A stretch of 46,946 bases of DNA from Anabaena catenula FACHB-362 (GTDB lineage: Bacteria > Cyanobacteriota > Cyanobacteriia > Cyanobacteriales > Nostocaceae): positions 1 through 46,946 of the forward strand of contig NZ_JACJTQ010000041.1 in NCBI RefSeq assembly GCF_014698735.1. The letters are read 5' to 3'. Under the pieces are notes generated by a model. It had not been told where the DNA came from. It ran no database searches and saw nothing but the letters and a program-made list of their open reading frames with translations. Position numbers and translations under genes: made by a program. This document shows, piece by piece, positions 1 through 8,243 of the stretch; the stretch's first letter is position 1; the number at the start of each line of letters is the position of its first letter.

Positions 1-85
1 GGCATCTCTAACGCTTATTTTAGCGTACCAGCCAGCTACCTTTGCATTGGGGCATCTCACTTTTAAAAGCAGTGGCAGTAACACT
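1..85. other. Window edge, non-coding
   Basis: This stretch lies downstream of the minus-strand glycerate kinase gene. I see no gene reaching in from the left edge on either strand, and no clear terminator hairpin with a U-tract. Confidence 0.4.
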
Positions 86-1060
86 TTAGCTATTTCCGGA
101 GATGTCTAATAATTCTGGGTGCAATGATCGCCAAAAATACTTGACAAATTCTTCTATCTCTGCATCAGTCATGCCTGGCTTCCCAGTAGCAATCATTTGC
201 TTTTCTGCCTGTTTACGCCACTCCAAAGAACAGCGATAATCGGTGGGATACAGGACAATTAAACTATCCAAACGCTGCCAAAGTGGGAGATAATTTCTGA
301 GTTGATCATTCATGTCACGAGCAAAAATGCGGTCTTCGTCCGTGATAATCGGTGGTGGTGCATTGGTAAAAGCTTCTGGATCAATTGCTTGGACACCAAC
401 AAACCAACCTTCAAATAAGACAATATCCACATTCTCCACAATTTCTGGGGTAGTGCGATCGCCTGCACCTGAGTGAGCCGATTTATCAAAGCGGGGAACG
501 CTCACAGGACTCTTGCCTTGGCGAAGCTGATCAAGTAAACTTAAACCTAAGTCGATATCGTGGGTTCCTGGTGGGCCTCGCCAAATCAAACGGGGATCTT
601 GCTGCGTTAAAGCCAAGCGATCGCTATAAGTTTTGTACAAGTCATCCAAAGATAAACTCAAAGTCCGGTATCCCAACTGCTGGAGAATCAAACTGAGAAT
701 CCGCGACATTGTAGTTTTACCAGTACCTTGTCCACCCAAAATCCCCTGAATCAGTGGTCTACCTAAATCTTTGCGACTAGATGCTATTTTTATTCCCAAA
801 GGTAGCCATAAATCCCACAACACCTTTAACATTGTCTGAGGCGGAATTTGCAGGTCATTTTGGCAAAATTGACTAAAAGTAGGTAAAAATAAACGGAGTA
901 GGTGCAATCGCTCTTGAATGACTTGAGACACATTTGCCGGGGTAATATTAAAAACTTTTGCCCTCAAATAATCTACTAGTGCTGATTCTTGTGCCAAATC
1001 TTGCCAAGATGGGTCAGTTGCACCCGTGATCAAAATTTCATTTAACCAATTACTAGTCAT
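86..1060 (-). CDS. glyK: D-glycerate 3-kinase (photorespiration)
   Basis: Likely phosphorylates D-glycerate to 3-phosphoglycerate, the last step of the photorespiratory glycolate pathway, in the cytoplasm. The protein has one P-loop (GGQGTGKTT, about residues 108-116) followed by LSLDDLY and later VLFEGWFVG, the arrangement of the plant/cyanobacterial GLYK family, which is related to phosphoribulokinase/uridine kinase-type P-loop kinases. The length (about 324 aa) fits the family. A GTG lies three codons upstream at 1069, but the ATG at 1060 follows a G-rich Shine-Dalgarno (GGGGG) at good spacing, so I chose the ATG. It sits 24 nt after the stop of the Ycf20-like gene on the same strand, so the two may be co-transcribed. 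Family assignment is from recognised motifs, not a database search. Confidence 0.88.
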   Translation of the reverse strand: MTSNWLNEILITGATDPSWQDLAQESALVDYLRAKVFNITPANVSQVIQERLHLLRLFLPTFSQFCQNDLQIPPQTMLKVLWDLWLPLGIKIASSRKDLGRPLIQGILGGQGTGKTTMSRILSLILQQLGYRTLSLSLDDLYKTYSDRLALTQQDPRLIWRGPPGTHDIDLGLSLLDQLRQGKSPVSVPRFDKSAHSGAGDRTTPEIVENVDIVLFEGWFVGVQAIDPEAFTNAPPPIITDEDRIFARDMNDQLRNYLPLWQRLDSLIVLYPTDYRCSLEWRKQAEKQMIATGKPGMTDAEIEEFVKYFWRSLHPELLDISGNS

Positions 1061-1084
1061 AATCAGCACCCCCTAACCAAAAAA

Positions 1085-1417
1085 TCATGAACCCAGCTTA
1101 AATGCTTCTAAAAATAGACTGTAGATAAAACCAACCTTGAGTAAATTGAGTGATTCTACCCAAAGAGCTTGTCTTGCAAAAAAGCTGCGACTATAAAATA
1201 TCCTGCTGGTAATTTCCGTCAGCAAGACTAAAAAAGCAGCAACCACAATATCCAATTCTGCCTTTTGTCCAGCGGTAGTAGATACCGCAGAACCTAGAAA
1301 AAAACCAAACAACCAACTAATTAACAATAGTGATAATCGCCGCCAAGGATTGATAAACCATTGCCCCAAGCTCCTAGCAATGGTATCTAATAGAGTGTTA
1401 AGACGAGTATTTTGCAT
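1085..1417 (-). CDS. ycf20: Ycf20-like DUF565 membrane protein
   Basis: A small membrane protein of 110 aa. It has the family signature NPWRRLSLLLISWLFGFFLG followed by STTAGQKAE, typical of Ycf20/DUF565 proteins of cyanobacteria and plastids. At least two hydrophobic segments are visible (about residues 28-45 and 55-68), with a third near the C-terminus. Plant and algal Ycf20 homologues have been linked to non-photochemical quenching; the role in cyanobacteria is not settled and is not shown here. It is the upstream gene of a probable two-gene unit with glycerate kinase. Confidence 0.8.
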   Translation of the reverse strand: MQNTRLNTLLDTIARSLGQWFINPWRRLSLLLISWLFGFFLGSAVSTTAGQKAELDIVVAAFLVLLTEITSRIFYSRSFFARQALWVESLNLLKVGFIYSLFLEAFKLGS

Positions 1418-1892
1418 TAATGAGACTGCGGGGTAAAATTAAATTAGTTATCAGTTTTTCCTGTCACCTGTTTGTTCAGGTCATCGGATTTTAGTCTCAG
1501 CTTATTTAATGTTGTTATAAATAGCTCTTGGGTTTTCAGTGTACATCAAAAATTATACAAACCACTATCTTGAGTCATACATATTTCCAAAAAATTACTG
1601 CCCCATAGGGTGGTATCTCCCCGCCTTCCAGGGTTATCTTAAATATAAAGCGTGAAGTATCCAAGATGAAATTTACCTTCTAACTTAGGAGATTACTAAC
1701 AATCAACTTTGTTAGCAGTAATATCTGACTGGCAAAAATGATGTTGTGTAACCTTCATCATGGATTTATTAACATAGATGCTCTTAATTATCACCATGTC
1801 TAATATGGTTAAGACTCTTTAATTCCCATGTGGAATTATCGGCTACCCTGCGGTTAAGGCTAATAAAAATCTTATCTCTAAACACTATCATT
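1418..1892. other. Divergent intergenic region, no gene seen
   Basis: About 475 bp between the divergent Ycf20-like gene and the lipoprotein-MoxR cluster. It is AT-rich, holds a partial TCACCTGT-type repeat near 1460, and must carry promoters for both directions. I see no convincing RNA gene or conserved small ORF. A GTG-started extension of the next gene begins at 1830 but is poorly supported. Confidence 0.4.
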
Positions 1893-2528
1893 ATGAAATC
1901 TGCCATGTATCGTAACTTCACTATTGTCGGCTGTGCATTGGGGCTATTAGGACTAATGATGGGATGCTTAGAAATGACTGTATCATTTGATTCTAAAAAA
2001 CCAGAAATATCATCAACAATTCCTCAAGCAACCTCCACATTAGAGCAAAAGACATCCGCACCTCCTGCTTCAGAAGAAGTGATATCTGCTAATGCAGCTA
2101 ATGGCACAACTAGCCCAAGCAAGCAATTAGAAAAACCCAGTCCTGAAAATTCACCTCATGTCTTGGCATATCAGCTTAACTCCGCTAATAAAAGCAAAAG
2201 CTTAGGCAGTTTGAGAATGAGCAATCAAACAAATCAACCTGTACGTCTAGCCCTATTAGCGCGACAGTCAGCAGTTAAAAATTCCTCCCAGAGCAAAAGC
2301 AAATATAATATTCCGGCTCATTGGGATTTTGCTCCCCAAGAAGGTAGTCAGAAGGGTTTAATTTTATCCCTGCCACAGGGTAATCTAAAACTAGAACAGG
2401 GAGATATTTTAGTGGCTTTTGCCCAAGATGGTTCTCGACGCTATTGGGGACCTTATGTTATTGGGGAAACTTCCTCACCTAAATGGAATTCCCAAACCAA
2501 AGAATGGCAATTGCTACTAACTCCATAA
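1893..2528 (+). CDS. Putative lipoprotein, function unknown
   Basis: Begins at ATG 1893 or 1905 with a short basic stretch, a hydrophobic core (CALGLLGLMMG) and a Cys, like a lipoprotein signal peptide, although the lipobox (MMGC) is not ideal. After this comes a Ser/Thr/Pro/Glu-rich low-complexity linker, about residues 30-95. A C-terminal part follows (about 110-211) with VLAYQLNSANKSKSLGSLRMS and the ending KEWQLLLTP, a probable small beta-rich domain. The GTG at 1830 would place 21 extra residues before the signal, so the internal ATG is preferred. The stop is 22 nt before the MoxR gene, which suggests co-transcription. I do not recognise the family; an envelope role is inferred from the signal and neighbours. 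Confidence 0.65.
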   Translation: MKSAMYRNFTIVGCALGLLGLMMGCLEMTVSFDSKKPEISSTIPQATSTLEQKTSAPPASEEVISANAANGTTSPSKQLEKPSPENSPHVLAYQLNSANKSKSLGSLRMSNQTNQPVRLALLARQSAVKNSSQSKSKYNIPAHWDFAPQEGSQKGLILSLPQGNLKLEQGDILVAFAQDGSRRYWGPYVIGETSSPKWNSQTKEWQLLLTP

Positions 2529-2550
2529 TTGGTATTATTAATTAGCAAAA

Positions 2551-3513
2551 ATGTCTAATGTCAACCCAGAGAATAATAGTTTGTCCGGTCGAGAAATCTA
2601 TCAAAGAATATGTGACAACATTCAAAAAGTAATGAAAGGGCAATCAGCAGCAATTAGAAAATTGCTGTCAGCTTTTGCTAGTGGTGGACACGTCCTGTTA
2701 GAAGACTATCCTGGAACTGGTAAAACTACTTTAGCAAAAGCTTTAGCATCCTCTGTCGATGTGAGATTCAAACGCATTCAATTTACACCAGACCTGTTAC
2801 CATCAGATATCCTCGGTGTTTCTATTTTAAATCCCCATGAACAAACCTTTAATTTCCATGAAGGTCCGATTTTTGCTCATATTGTTTTAGCTGACGAAAT
2901 CAACCGAGCTTCACCCCGTACCCAGTCAGCACTATTAGAAGCAATGGCAGAATTTCAAGTTACTGTTGATGGGAATTTGCGAAAACTCAAAGATCCATTT
3001 TTTGTTATTGCTACTCAAAACCCAGTTGAATCTCGTGGTACTTACCCTCTTCCCGAAGCCCAAATGGATCGGTTTGCGCTTCAATTTAGTCTAGGATACA
3101 TATCACCTGAAGACGAAGTTAACCTCCTCTCAGACCAAATCCAACAACATCCTATTGACACACTTCAATCATGCGTTGACCTAGAAGACATTATCATCTT
3201 AAAACAGCAAGTTAAAAAAATCAGAATTAGCGAAGAATTAAAACGCTATCTTGTAGAAATTATCAATGCTACTCGTGCGGTAGAAGGTGTGCAATTAGGA
3301 GCTAGTCCTAGAGCCTCTATTACCTTAATGAAAATTGCCCAAGCATTGGCTTTATTTGATGGTTATGAATTTGTCACACCAGAACATATTCAAGAACTTG
3401 CAGTGTCAGTTATTGCTCACCGACTAGTCATGGAACCTCAAGCACGTTTTTCTGGTAGAACCGCAGCAGGTGTTGTTGAAGATATTCTCAAATCTGTCCC
3501 TGTTCCTACTTGA
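2551..3513 (+). CDS. MoxR-family AAA+ ATPase
   Basis: A cytoplasmic AAA+ ATPase of the MoxR group (320 aa, usual length). It has Walker A (YPGTGKTT, about 53-60), the MoxR-typical FTPDLLPSDILG after it, Walker B with DEINRASPRTQSALLEAM, sensor-1 region VIATQNPVE, an arginine-finger region PEAQMDRF, and a C-terminal lid with SPRAS (sensor 2). MoxR ATPases are thought to act as chaperones that mature or control partner complexes, often with DUF58 or VWA proteins encoded beside them. Here DUF58 and TgpA genes follow on the same strand, the classic neighbourhood. The client is unknown. Confidence 0.92.
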   Translation: MSNVNPENNSLSGREIYQRICDNIQKVMKGQSAAIRKLLSAFASGGHVLLEDYPGTGKTTLAKALASSVDVRFKRIQFTPDLLPSDILGVSILNPHEQTFNFHEGPIFAHIVLADEINRASPRTQSALLEAMAEFQVTVDGNLRKLKDPFFVIATQNPVESRGTYPLPEAQMDRFALQFSLGYISPEDEVNLLSDQIQQHPIDTLQSCVDLEDIIILKQQVKKIRISEELKRYLVEIINATRAVEGVQLGASPRASITLMKIAQALALFDGYEFVTPEHIQELAVSVIAHRLVMEPQARFSGRTAAGVVEDILKSVPVPT

Positions 3514-3578
3514 TTTGAGATCAAGAAAATGAGTTGCTATATCAATTTATTCATCAACAAAGGAGAATGTTAGACATC

Positions 3579-3818
3579 ATGCTAAAAAATACCTATCAAC
3601 TACCCTTGACATTTGATCAAATTCTCACTCTAGTTAAACAGCTTTCCGATTCAGAAAAATTGTTACTGAGCAAAGAATTAGAAAAAGAGACTTTAGATAA
3701 AAAATTAACAGAATTACTAGAGGTATTTCAAACCGATGAATTATCTATAGAAGAAATTACCGAAGAAGTTGAAATCTTACGTTCTCAAATTTATGACATA
3801 AAAAAATTAAAACAATAA
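3579..3818 (+). CDS. Small antitoxin-like helical protein
   Basis: An acidic/basic helical protein of about 79 aa starting MLKNTYQLPLTFDQILTLVK, then SDSEKLLLSKELEK and a Glu-rich C-terminal helix. The opening resembles small cyanobacterial proteins often encoded before PIN-type (VapC) toxins. No toxin gene follows here, since the next 240 bp are non-coding. The TTG at 3534 is an unlikely start. An AGGAG at about 3560 lies too close to the ATG at 3567 but about 13 nt before the ATG at 3579, so the exact start is uncertain. It is embedded between moxR and DUF58. Calling it an antitoxin is an inference from sequence style only. Confidence 0.5.
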   Translation: MLKNTYQLPLTFDQILTLVKQLSDSEKLLLSKELEKETLDKKLTELLEVFQTDELSIEEITEEVEILRSQIYDIKKLKQ

Positions 3819-3894
3819 TTGATACTATACTAAACACAGTAAATATCTCGACTTTATTAGGATAACAAAATTCAAAGCGAAAACTTCAATAAAA

Positions 3895-3938
3895 ACTCTG
3901 CGTCACTTTGCGTTTACCTCAGCGAACCTCTGCGTTTA
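3895..3938. repeat. Dispersed CTCTGCGT-type repeat
   Basis: The sequence alternates CTCTGCGT, CTTTGCGTTT and CTCTGCGTTT around CTCAGCGAAC, a type of dispersed intergenic repeat common in Nostocales genomes. A related unit (cacgcagag / gcagagtcgcagag) occurs at 25650-25727 in the other orientation. The rest of 3819-4065 is AT-rich and shows no gene. Confidence 0.5.
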
Positions 3939-4065
3939 AAAGTTGTTAATTATCAAGATTTTTTACTTAAATTATAAAGTATCCATCAATCCTTGTATAT
4001 GTGTAATTAGATATTATCTAAAAATAACCATATTAAAAATATAAACTTACTCTTTTAAAAATGAA

Positions 4066-5412
4066 ATGCAAAAATTCATATATCGTATTTACCATTTCAG
4101 TTCAGCAATTCAACATAAACTCAAAAAAAGAGTTACTATCAGTGGCTTTGCAGTAATATTTGGCCTAATTTTTTCTGCATCTTTGGGTTTGGATACTAAC
4201 CAAAGTATGACTTATCAAATATTTACTTTTTTGTTATCCATTGTCCTCATTTCTATAGTTTCTACATTGTTATTCCGCTCCCGCTTTCAAGGTAATAGAA
4301 CTCTACCCAAATTTGCAACCGTGGGGATAAAACTAAAGTATCGCCTTGTTATTCATAACAAAACCAACAAGATTCAAACTAAACTCAAACTATTTGAAAA
4401 TTTTGCTGACCCTCGTCCCACTTGGAAAGAATTCCTAGAAAACCCAGAACCTGGAGAAGATAAACGCACTGACATTGATATAAAATTAGGATCTTATCGG
4501 TGGTTATGGCTAGTTGCACGCAAACAATGCGGAACCGCAAAAACAATAGAATTACCCCCACTTTTACCTCACAGCAAAACAGAAATTATGGGTGAAATAA
4601 CACCCACCCATAGAGGTGTGATGAGGTTTATAGGTATGACAGTAGCACGACCAGATCCTTTTGGTCTTCTTAATGCTTGTCAAACTATTTCTTTACCGCA
4701 ATCTTTATTAATTCTCCCCAAATTATATAACCTACCACCCATTCAACTTCCTGGTTTCAGGAAATATCAATCGGGTGGAGTAGCTTTAGCATCATCTGTA
4801 GGAGACGCAGAGGAATTTAGGTCTTTACGAGAATATCGTCCTGGGGACTCATTACGTAAAATTCACTGGAAAAGTTGGGCAAAAATCGGTAAACCAATTG
4901 TTAAAGAAGAACAGGATGAGTTTTTTGTCCGTCATGCATTAATTTTAGATACATTTCAAAGTGTGAAATATAGCGAAATTTTAGAATCAGCAATATCAAT
5001 AGCAGCTTCATTAGCTTCTGAAGTGCAAACTCAAGAATCTTTATTAGATTTAATGTTTGTGGGAAACGAAGCTTATTGTTTTACATTTGGTAGAGGAATT
5101 AGTCATACTGAAAAAATGTTAGAAATCATGGCTTCTGTAGTTGCGTGTCGAGATAAATCTTTTGATTCACTTATTCCTGTTGTGCTGGATAAAATTTCCC
5201 TGTTAAGTGGGTGTATTTGTATATTTATTGCTTGGGACGAACAAAGAAAAAAATTAGTTAGTTATCTCAATAAAATGGGTGTTAACACACTAGTATTAAT
5301 TCTCACTCATAACCCAGATAATTTAGAAAAAATTGAATATATGCAATATCAATTAGCAACATTTCATATTTTAAAGTTAGACAAAATACAAGAGGATTTA
5401 ATGCAGCTATGA
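4066..5412 (+). CDS. DUF58 domain protein
   Basis: A membrane-anchored DUF58 protein of 448 aa. Two hydrophobic segments lie near the N-terminus (about 25-45 and 52-70), followed by a beta-rich stretch and then the DUF58 core with EFRSLREYRPGDSLRKIHWK (about 249-268), the family's hallmark motif, and a VWA-like C-terminal fold. DUF58 proteins are regular partners of MoxR ATPases. The stop codon overlaps the start of the TgpA-like gene (ATGA at 5409-5412), which supports translational coupling. The start ATG has no strong Shine-Dalgarno in its AT-rich leader. The molecular role of DUF58 is not established. Confidence 0.88.
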   Translation: MQKFIYRIYHFSSAIQHKLKKRVTISGFAVIFGLIFSASLGLDTNQSMTYQIFTFLLSIVLISIVSTLLFRSRFQGNRTLPKFATVGIKLKYRLVIHNKTNKIQTKLKLFENFADPRPTWKEFLENPEPGEDKRTDIDIKLGSYRWLWLVARKQCGTAKTIELPPLLPHSKTEIMGEITPTHRGVMRFIGMTVARPDPFGLLNACQTISLPQSLLILPKLYNLPPIQLPGFRKYQSGGVALASSVGDAEEFRSLREYRPGDSLRKIHWKSWAKIGKPIVKEEQDEFFVRHALILDTFQSVKYSEILESAISIAASLASEVQTQESLLDLMFVGNEAYCFTFGRGISHTEKMLEIMASVVACRDKSFDSLIPVVLDKISLLSGCICIFIAWDEQRKKLVSYLNKMGVNTLVLILTHNPDNLEKIEYMQYQLATFHILKLDKIQEDLMQL

Positions 5413-7415
5413 AAATACCACCTTTTTTGCTTTGTGCCGCTTTAATCTTTTGGGGTTTGCAAACAGGATTATGGATTTTTGCCATACCAATGGCTATAAT
5501 TCTCGAAGCCTCTCGCTTTATGCAATCACGTTGGGATTTTTCTACTGATGACATCAAACGTATTGCTAATTTATGCTTAATTATTCTATTGACTTTAACC
5601 GTTTATTTGATAATTTACAATCGTTCTTTTTACCTTGTATATACTCTTTTACAATGGCTACCCTTAGCATTTTTCCCTCTGGTAGCGGCTCAGATATATT
5701 CTCTAAATGACAACATCAATTTCACCACACTTTTTATCACATTTTATGATGTTAAAACAGGAGAGCAAAGCAATAAATTTTCTCTAAATTTAGCTTATCC
5801 ATATTTTGCTTTTTGTATTTTAGGTGCTAGTAACGCTAATACTAAAGATATATTTTTTTATATCGGGATGTTTATACTTTCAGCTATTGCACTTTGGAAT
5901 GTGCGTTCCCCAAGATTTTCACCTATTATCTGGCTTTGTTTGTTCCTCACTGCGGGAAGTGTGGGATTTGTAGGACAAATAGGATTACATCAACTTCATA
6001 ATAAAGTAGAAGAGCAGGTGATAGCATGGTTTAGCGATGCTATTGGACAAGAGATAAATGCTTTCAAGAAAGAAACCAGTATGGGAGAAATTGGAGTTTT
6101 AAAGCAGTCCAATGATATTGTTTTTAGGGTATCTTCCCAGACTCAAAATAATTCTCCTTTACTGCTGAGAGAAGCAACTTATAATAAATATCAATCTTCA
6201 TTGTGGATAGCATTAAATCCTGAATTTACTCCCGTTAAACCAGAGAGTAATAATACAACTTGGCGGTTTGAAAGTCAATTAGATAATAATTCAATGCTAA
6301 CTATTTATGGAACACTTAATAATGGTAAAGGTGTCTTAAGGTTAGCTGATGGAACATTTGAAATCAATGATTTACCAGTTAGCGAGATGGAAAAAAACAA
6401 ATATGGCACGGTTAAAGTAGCAGGAAAAGTAAATGATATTGCTTACAAAATAAAATTTAATCAGCAATTATCTTTAGATAGTTCACCGACAGCAGATGAT
6501 TTACAAATTCCGAAAGCTGAAAAATCAGCAATAAATGAGATAGTTAATAAACTCGATATTAGAGGAAAATCACCCCAACAAATTTTACAAATTGTAGACG
6601 CATTTTTACTCGAAAATTACAGTTACTCTCTTCAATTCACAGGTAAAGATAATGCTTCCACACCTTTATCAACATTTTTACTAAAAACTCGTGCTGGACA
6701 TTGTGAATATTTTGCTAGTGCAACTACATTACTGATGCGTGCGTTAGGAATTCCAGCGCGTTATGCTGTCGGGTATTCTGTTCACGAATTTAGCAACTTA
6801 GAAAAGCAATATATTGTCCGCAGTCGTCATGGTCATGCTTGGACAATGGTATATATAGATGGTAATTGGCAAGCGTTTGATACTACACCATCTGACTGGA
6901 CAAGTATTGAAGATGCAACTGCTGGAAAATGGACATTTATCTCTGATTTATGGTCGTTTTTGGGTTTCACACTTTCCAGCTGGTTACGAAACTTGAGAAG
7001 TAGTAATGTATTTAAATATGTTTGGTGGTTATTGCTGCCATTTATATTGATTCTGGTGCGGAAGTTTGCTCCTCAAAAAGGGATACGACGTGTATTTAAG
7101 AAACAGATTTTTCCAGAAATTATTCATAAATATGACTTAATTAATAAGGATTCTGAATTTTATTTAATTGAAAAGAAATTAAACGAGTTAGGATTGAGCC
7201 GTCAGCCTTCAGAATCTTTGAAAAACTGGATTAAGAGGCTAAAAGAGGAAATGCCTACATCTCATTTTATTGAGGATTTATCATCACTGATTGAGCTTCA
7301 TTATCGCTATCGTTTTGATCCTCAAGGGATTAAAGAACCAGAAAGAGCAGGATTAAAATCTGCTGTGCAATCATGGTTAGATAAATATGGCAATCCTCAG
7401 AGTGGATTGATGTAG
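5409..7415 (+). CDS. TgpA-type membrane transglutaminase-like protein
   Basis: A multi-domain membrane protein of 668 aa. The first ~200 residues contain several transmembrane helices (DUF3488/TgpA N-terminal type). A soluble region follows, then a transglutaminase-like core with a visible Cys-His-Asp triad: Cys432 in GHCEYFA, His476 in HGHAW, Asp491 in FDTTPSDW. A further transmembrane helix (about 535-555) precedes a cytoplasmic DUF4129-like tail. The core is expected on the outer face of the membrane. In Pseudomonas, TgpA is an inner-membrane transglutaminase-like protein important for growth; cyanobacterial homologues are not well studied. It is the last gene of the MoxR-DUF58-TgpA set and overlaps DUF58 by 4 nt. 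Confidence 0.88.
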   Translation: MKIPPFLLCAALIFWGLQTGLWIFAIPMAIILEASRFMQSRWDFSTDDIKRIANLCLIILLTLTVYLIIYNRSFYLVYTLLQWLPLAFFPLVAAQIYSLNDNINFTTLFITFYDVKTGEQSNKFSLNLAYPYFAFCILGASNANTKDIFFYIGMFILSAIALWNVRSPRFSPIIWLCLFLTAGSVGFVGQIGLHQLHNKVEEQVIAWFSDAIGQEINAFKKETSMGEIGVLKQSNDIVFRVSSQTQNNSPLLLREATYNKYQSSLWIALNPEFTPVKPESNNTTWRFESQLDNNSMLTIYGTLNNGKGVLRLADGTFEINDLPVSEMEKNKYGTVKVAGKVNDIAYKIKFNQQLSLDSSPTADDLQIPKAEKSAINEIVNKLDIRGKSPQQILQIVDAFLLENYSYSLQFTGKDNASTPLSTFLLKTRAGHCEYFASATTLLMRALGIPARYAVGYSVHEFSNLEKQYIVRSRHGHAWTMVYIDGNWQAFDTTPSDWTSIEDATAGKWTFISDLWSFLGFTLSSWLRNLRSSNVFKYVWWLLLPFILILVRKFAPQKGIRRVFKKQIFPEIIHKYDLINKDSEFYLIEKKLNELGLSRQPSESLKNWIKRLKEEMPTSHFIEDLSSLIELHYRYRFDPQGIKEPERAGLKSAVQSWLDKYGNPQSGLM

Positions 7416-7439
7416 AGACAGAAAATTTTCCGTCTCTAC
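7412..7439 (+). terminator. Palindrome over the stop codon, possible terminator
   Basis: GTAGAGAC (7412-7419) and GTCTCTAC (7432-7439) form an 8-bp stem around a smaller palindrome GAAAATTTTC, with one A/C mismatch between them. The TAG stop of the preceding gene lies inside the left arm. There is no long U-tract after it, so it may be a dispersed GTAGAGAC repeat with a secondary terminator role rather than a classic intrinsic terminator. Confidence 0.45.
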
Positions 7440-7477
7440 CAATATGCCTTACAGTGAAATTTGTAGTTTAATAGTCG

Positions 7478-8023
7478 TTAACGCAGACAGCGTGTTGGTG
7501 GCAGTTCATTGCCTAAATTATATCGATAAAGCCGCTTAAAATCCAAGGTAGCTCGACGGTAGCGTATTGGTTGACCGAATGCTGTACCTTTACCATAGGG
7601 TATAGCTTTGGCAACTTGCAAAATTCCTTCCTTGTCCCAATTTACTAGACGCGAACCTTGAGCGTTCGTAGGTATACGCTGACGACCAATACCACGAATA
7701 ATTTCTAATCCTTCACCGTAAAAGCGATCTTTAAAAGTGCCTTGCAAACATAGTGCTTCTTCCCCTAATGTTCTAGTGTCGTAATAAGTACCAACAACTT
7801 GATTTCCTTGTTTCCGAAATAAAAAGCAATCACCAATGCGAGCATCTGGAGGAGCTACATTACTTGATTTGGGTTGTTGACTACAAAAGCGATGGTTGCC
7901 ATTAGGAAGTATGTTCAAATCAAGAGCGGCGGGTTGGGATAGACTCTTAGAACCATTCATCGCACTGCACAGCAGTACAGCTAAAGTTATCAATGGCAAC
8001 TTAAATGGATAATAACGGTTCAT
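7478..8023 (-). CDS. Secreted protein of unknown function
   Basis: A protein of 181 aa with an N-terminal signal peptide (MNRYYPFKLPLITLAVLLCS, cleavage likely near 30). The mature part has four Cys (in HRFCSQQ, GDCFLFRK, ALCLQGTF and PTRCLR) that could form two disulfides, and motifs GDCFLFRKQGNQVVGTYYD and CLQGTFKDRFYGEG that suggest a small beta-barrel or beta-sandwich. I recognise the style as a conserved cyanobacterial exported protein but not a named family. It stands alone, convergent with the TgpA-like gene and divergent from the glycosyltransferase. Confidence 0.65.
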   Translation of the reverse strand: MNRYYPFKLPLITLAVLLCSAMNGSKSLSQPAALDLNILPNGNHRFCSQQPKSSNVAPPDARIGDCFLFRKQGNQVVGTYYDTRTLGEEALCLQGTFKDRFYGEGLEIIRGIGRQRIPTNAQGSRLVNWDKEGILQVAKAIPYGKGTAFGQPIRYRRATLDFKRLYRYNLGNELPPTRCLR

Positions 8024-8243
8024 AAGGCTTCAACTAAGTAGGTAGGCTGTGATTACATAGTTAGATACAGGTGCGTTAGGCGCTTTCCAGAAATGTTTAT
8101 CCTGACAAATAGAAATTATGCACCAAGATTATTTGTGGAGATATGGTGTGGGGTGTGGTGAGAACAAAATCGAACTTACTAACGACTTTTGAATTATTGT
8201 GTATGAGAAAGACGCGATTTACGGTGTCTGTGAGTATGGATTT

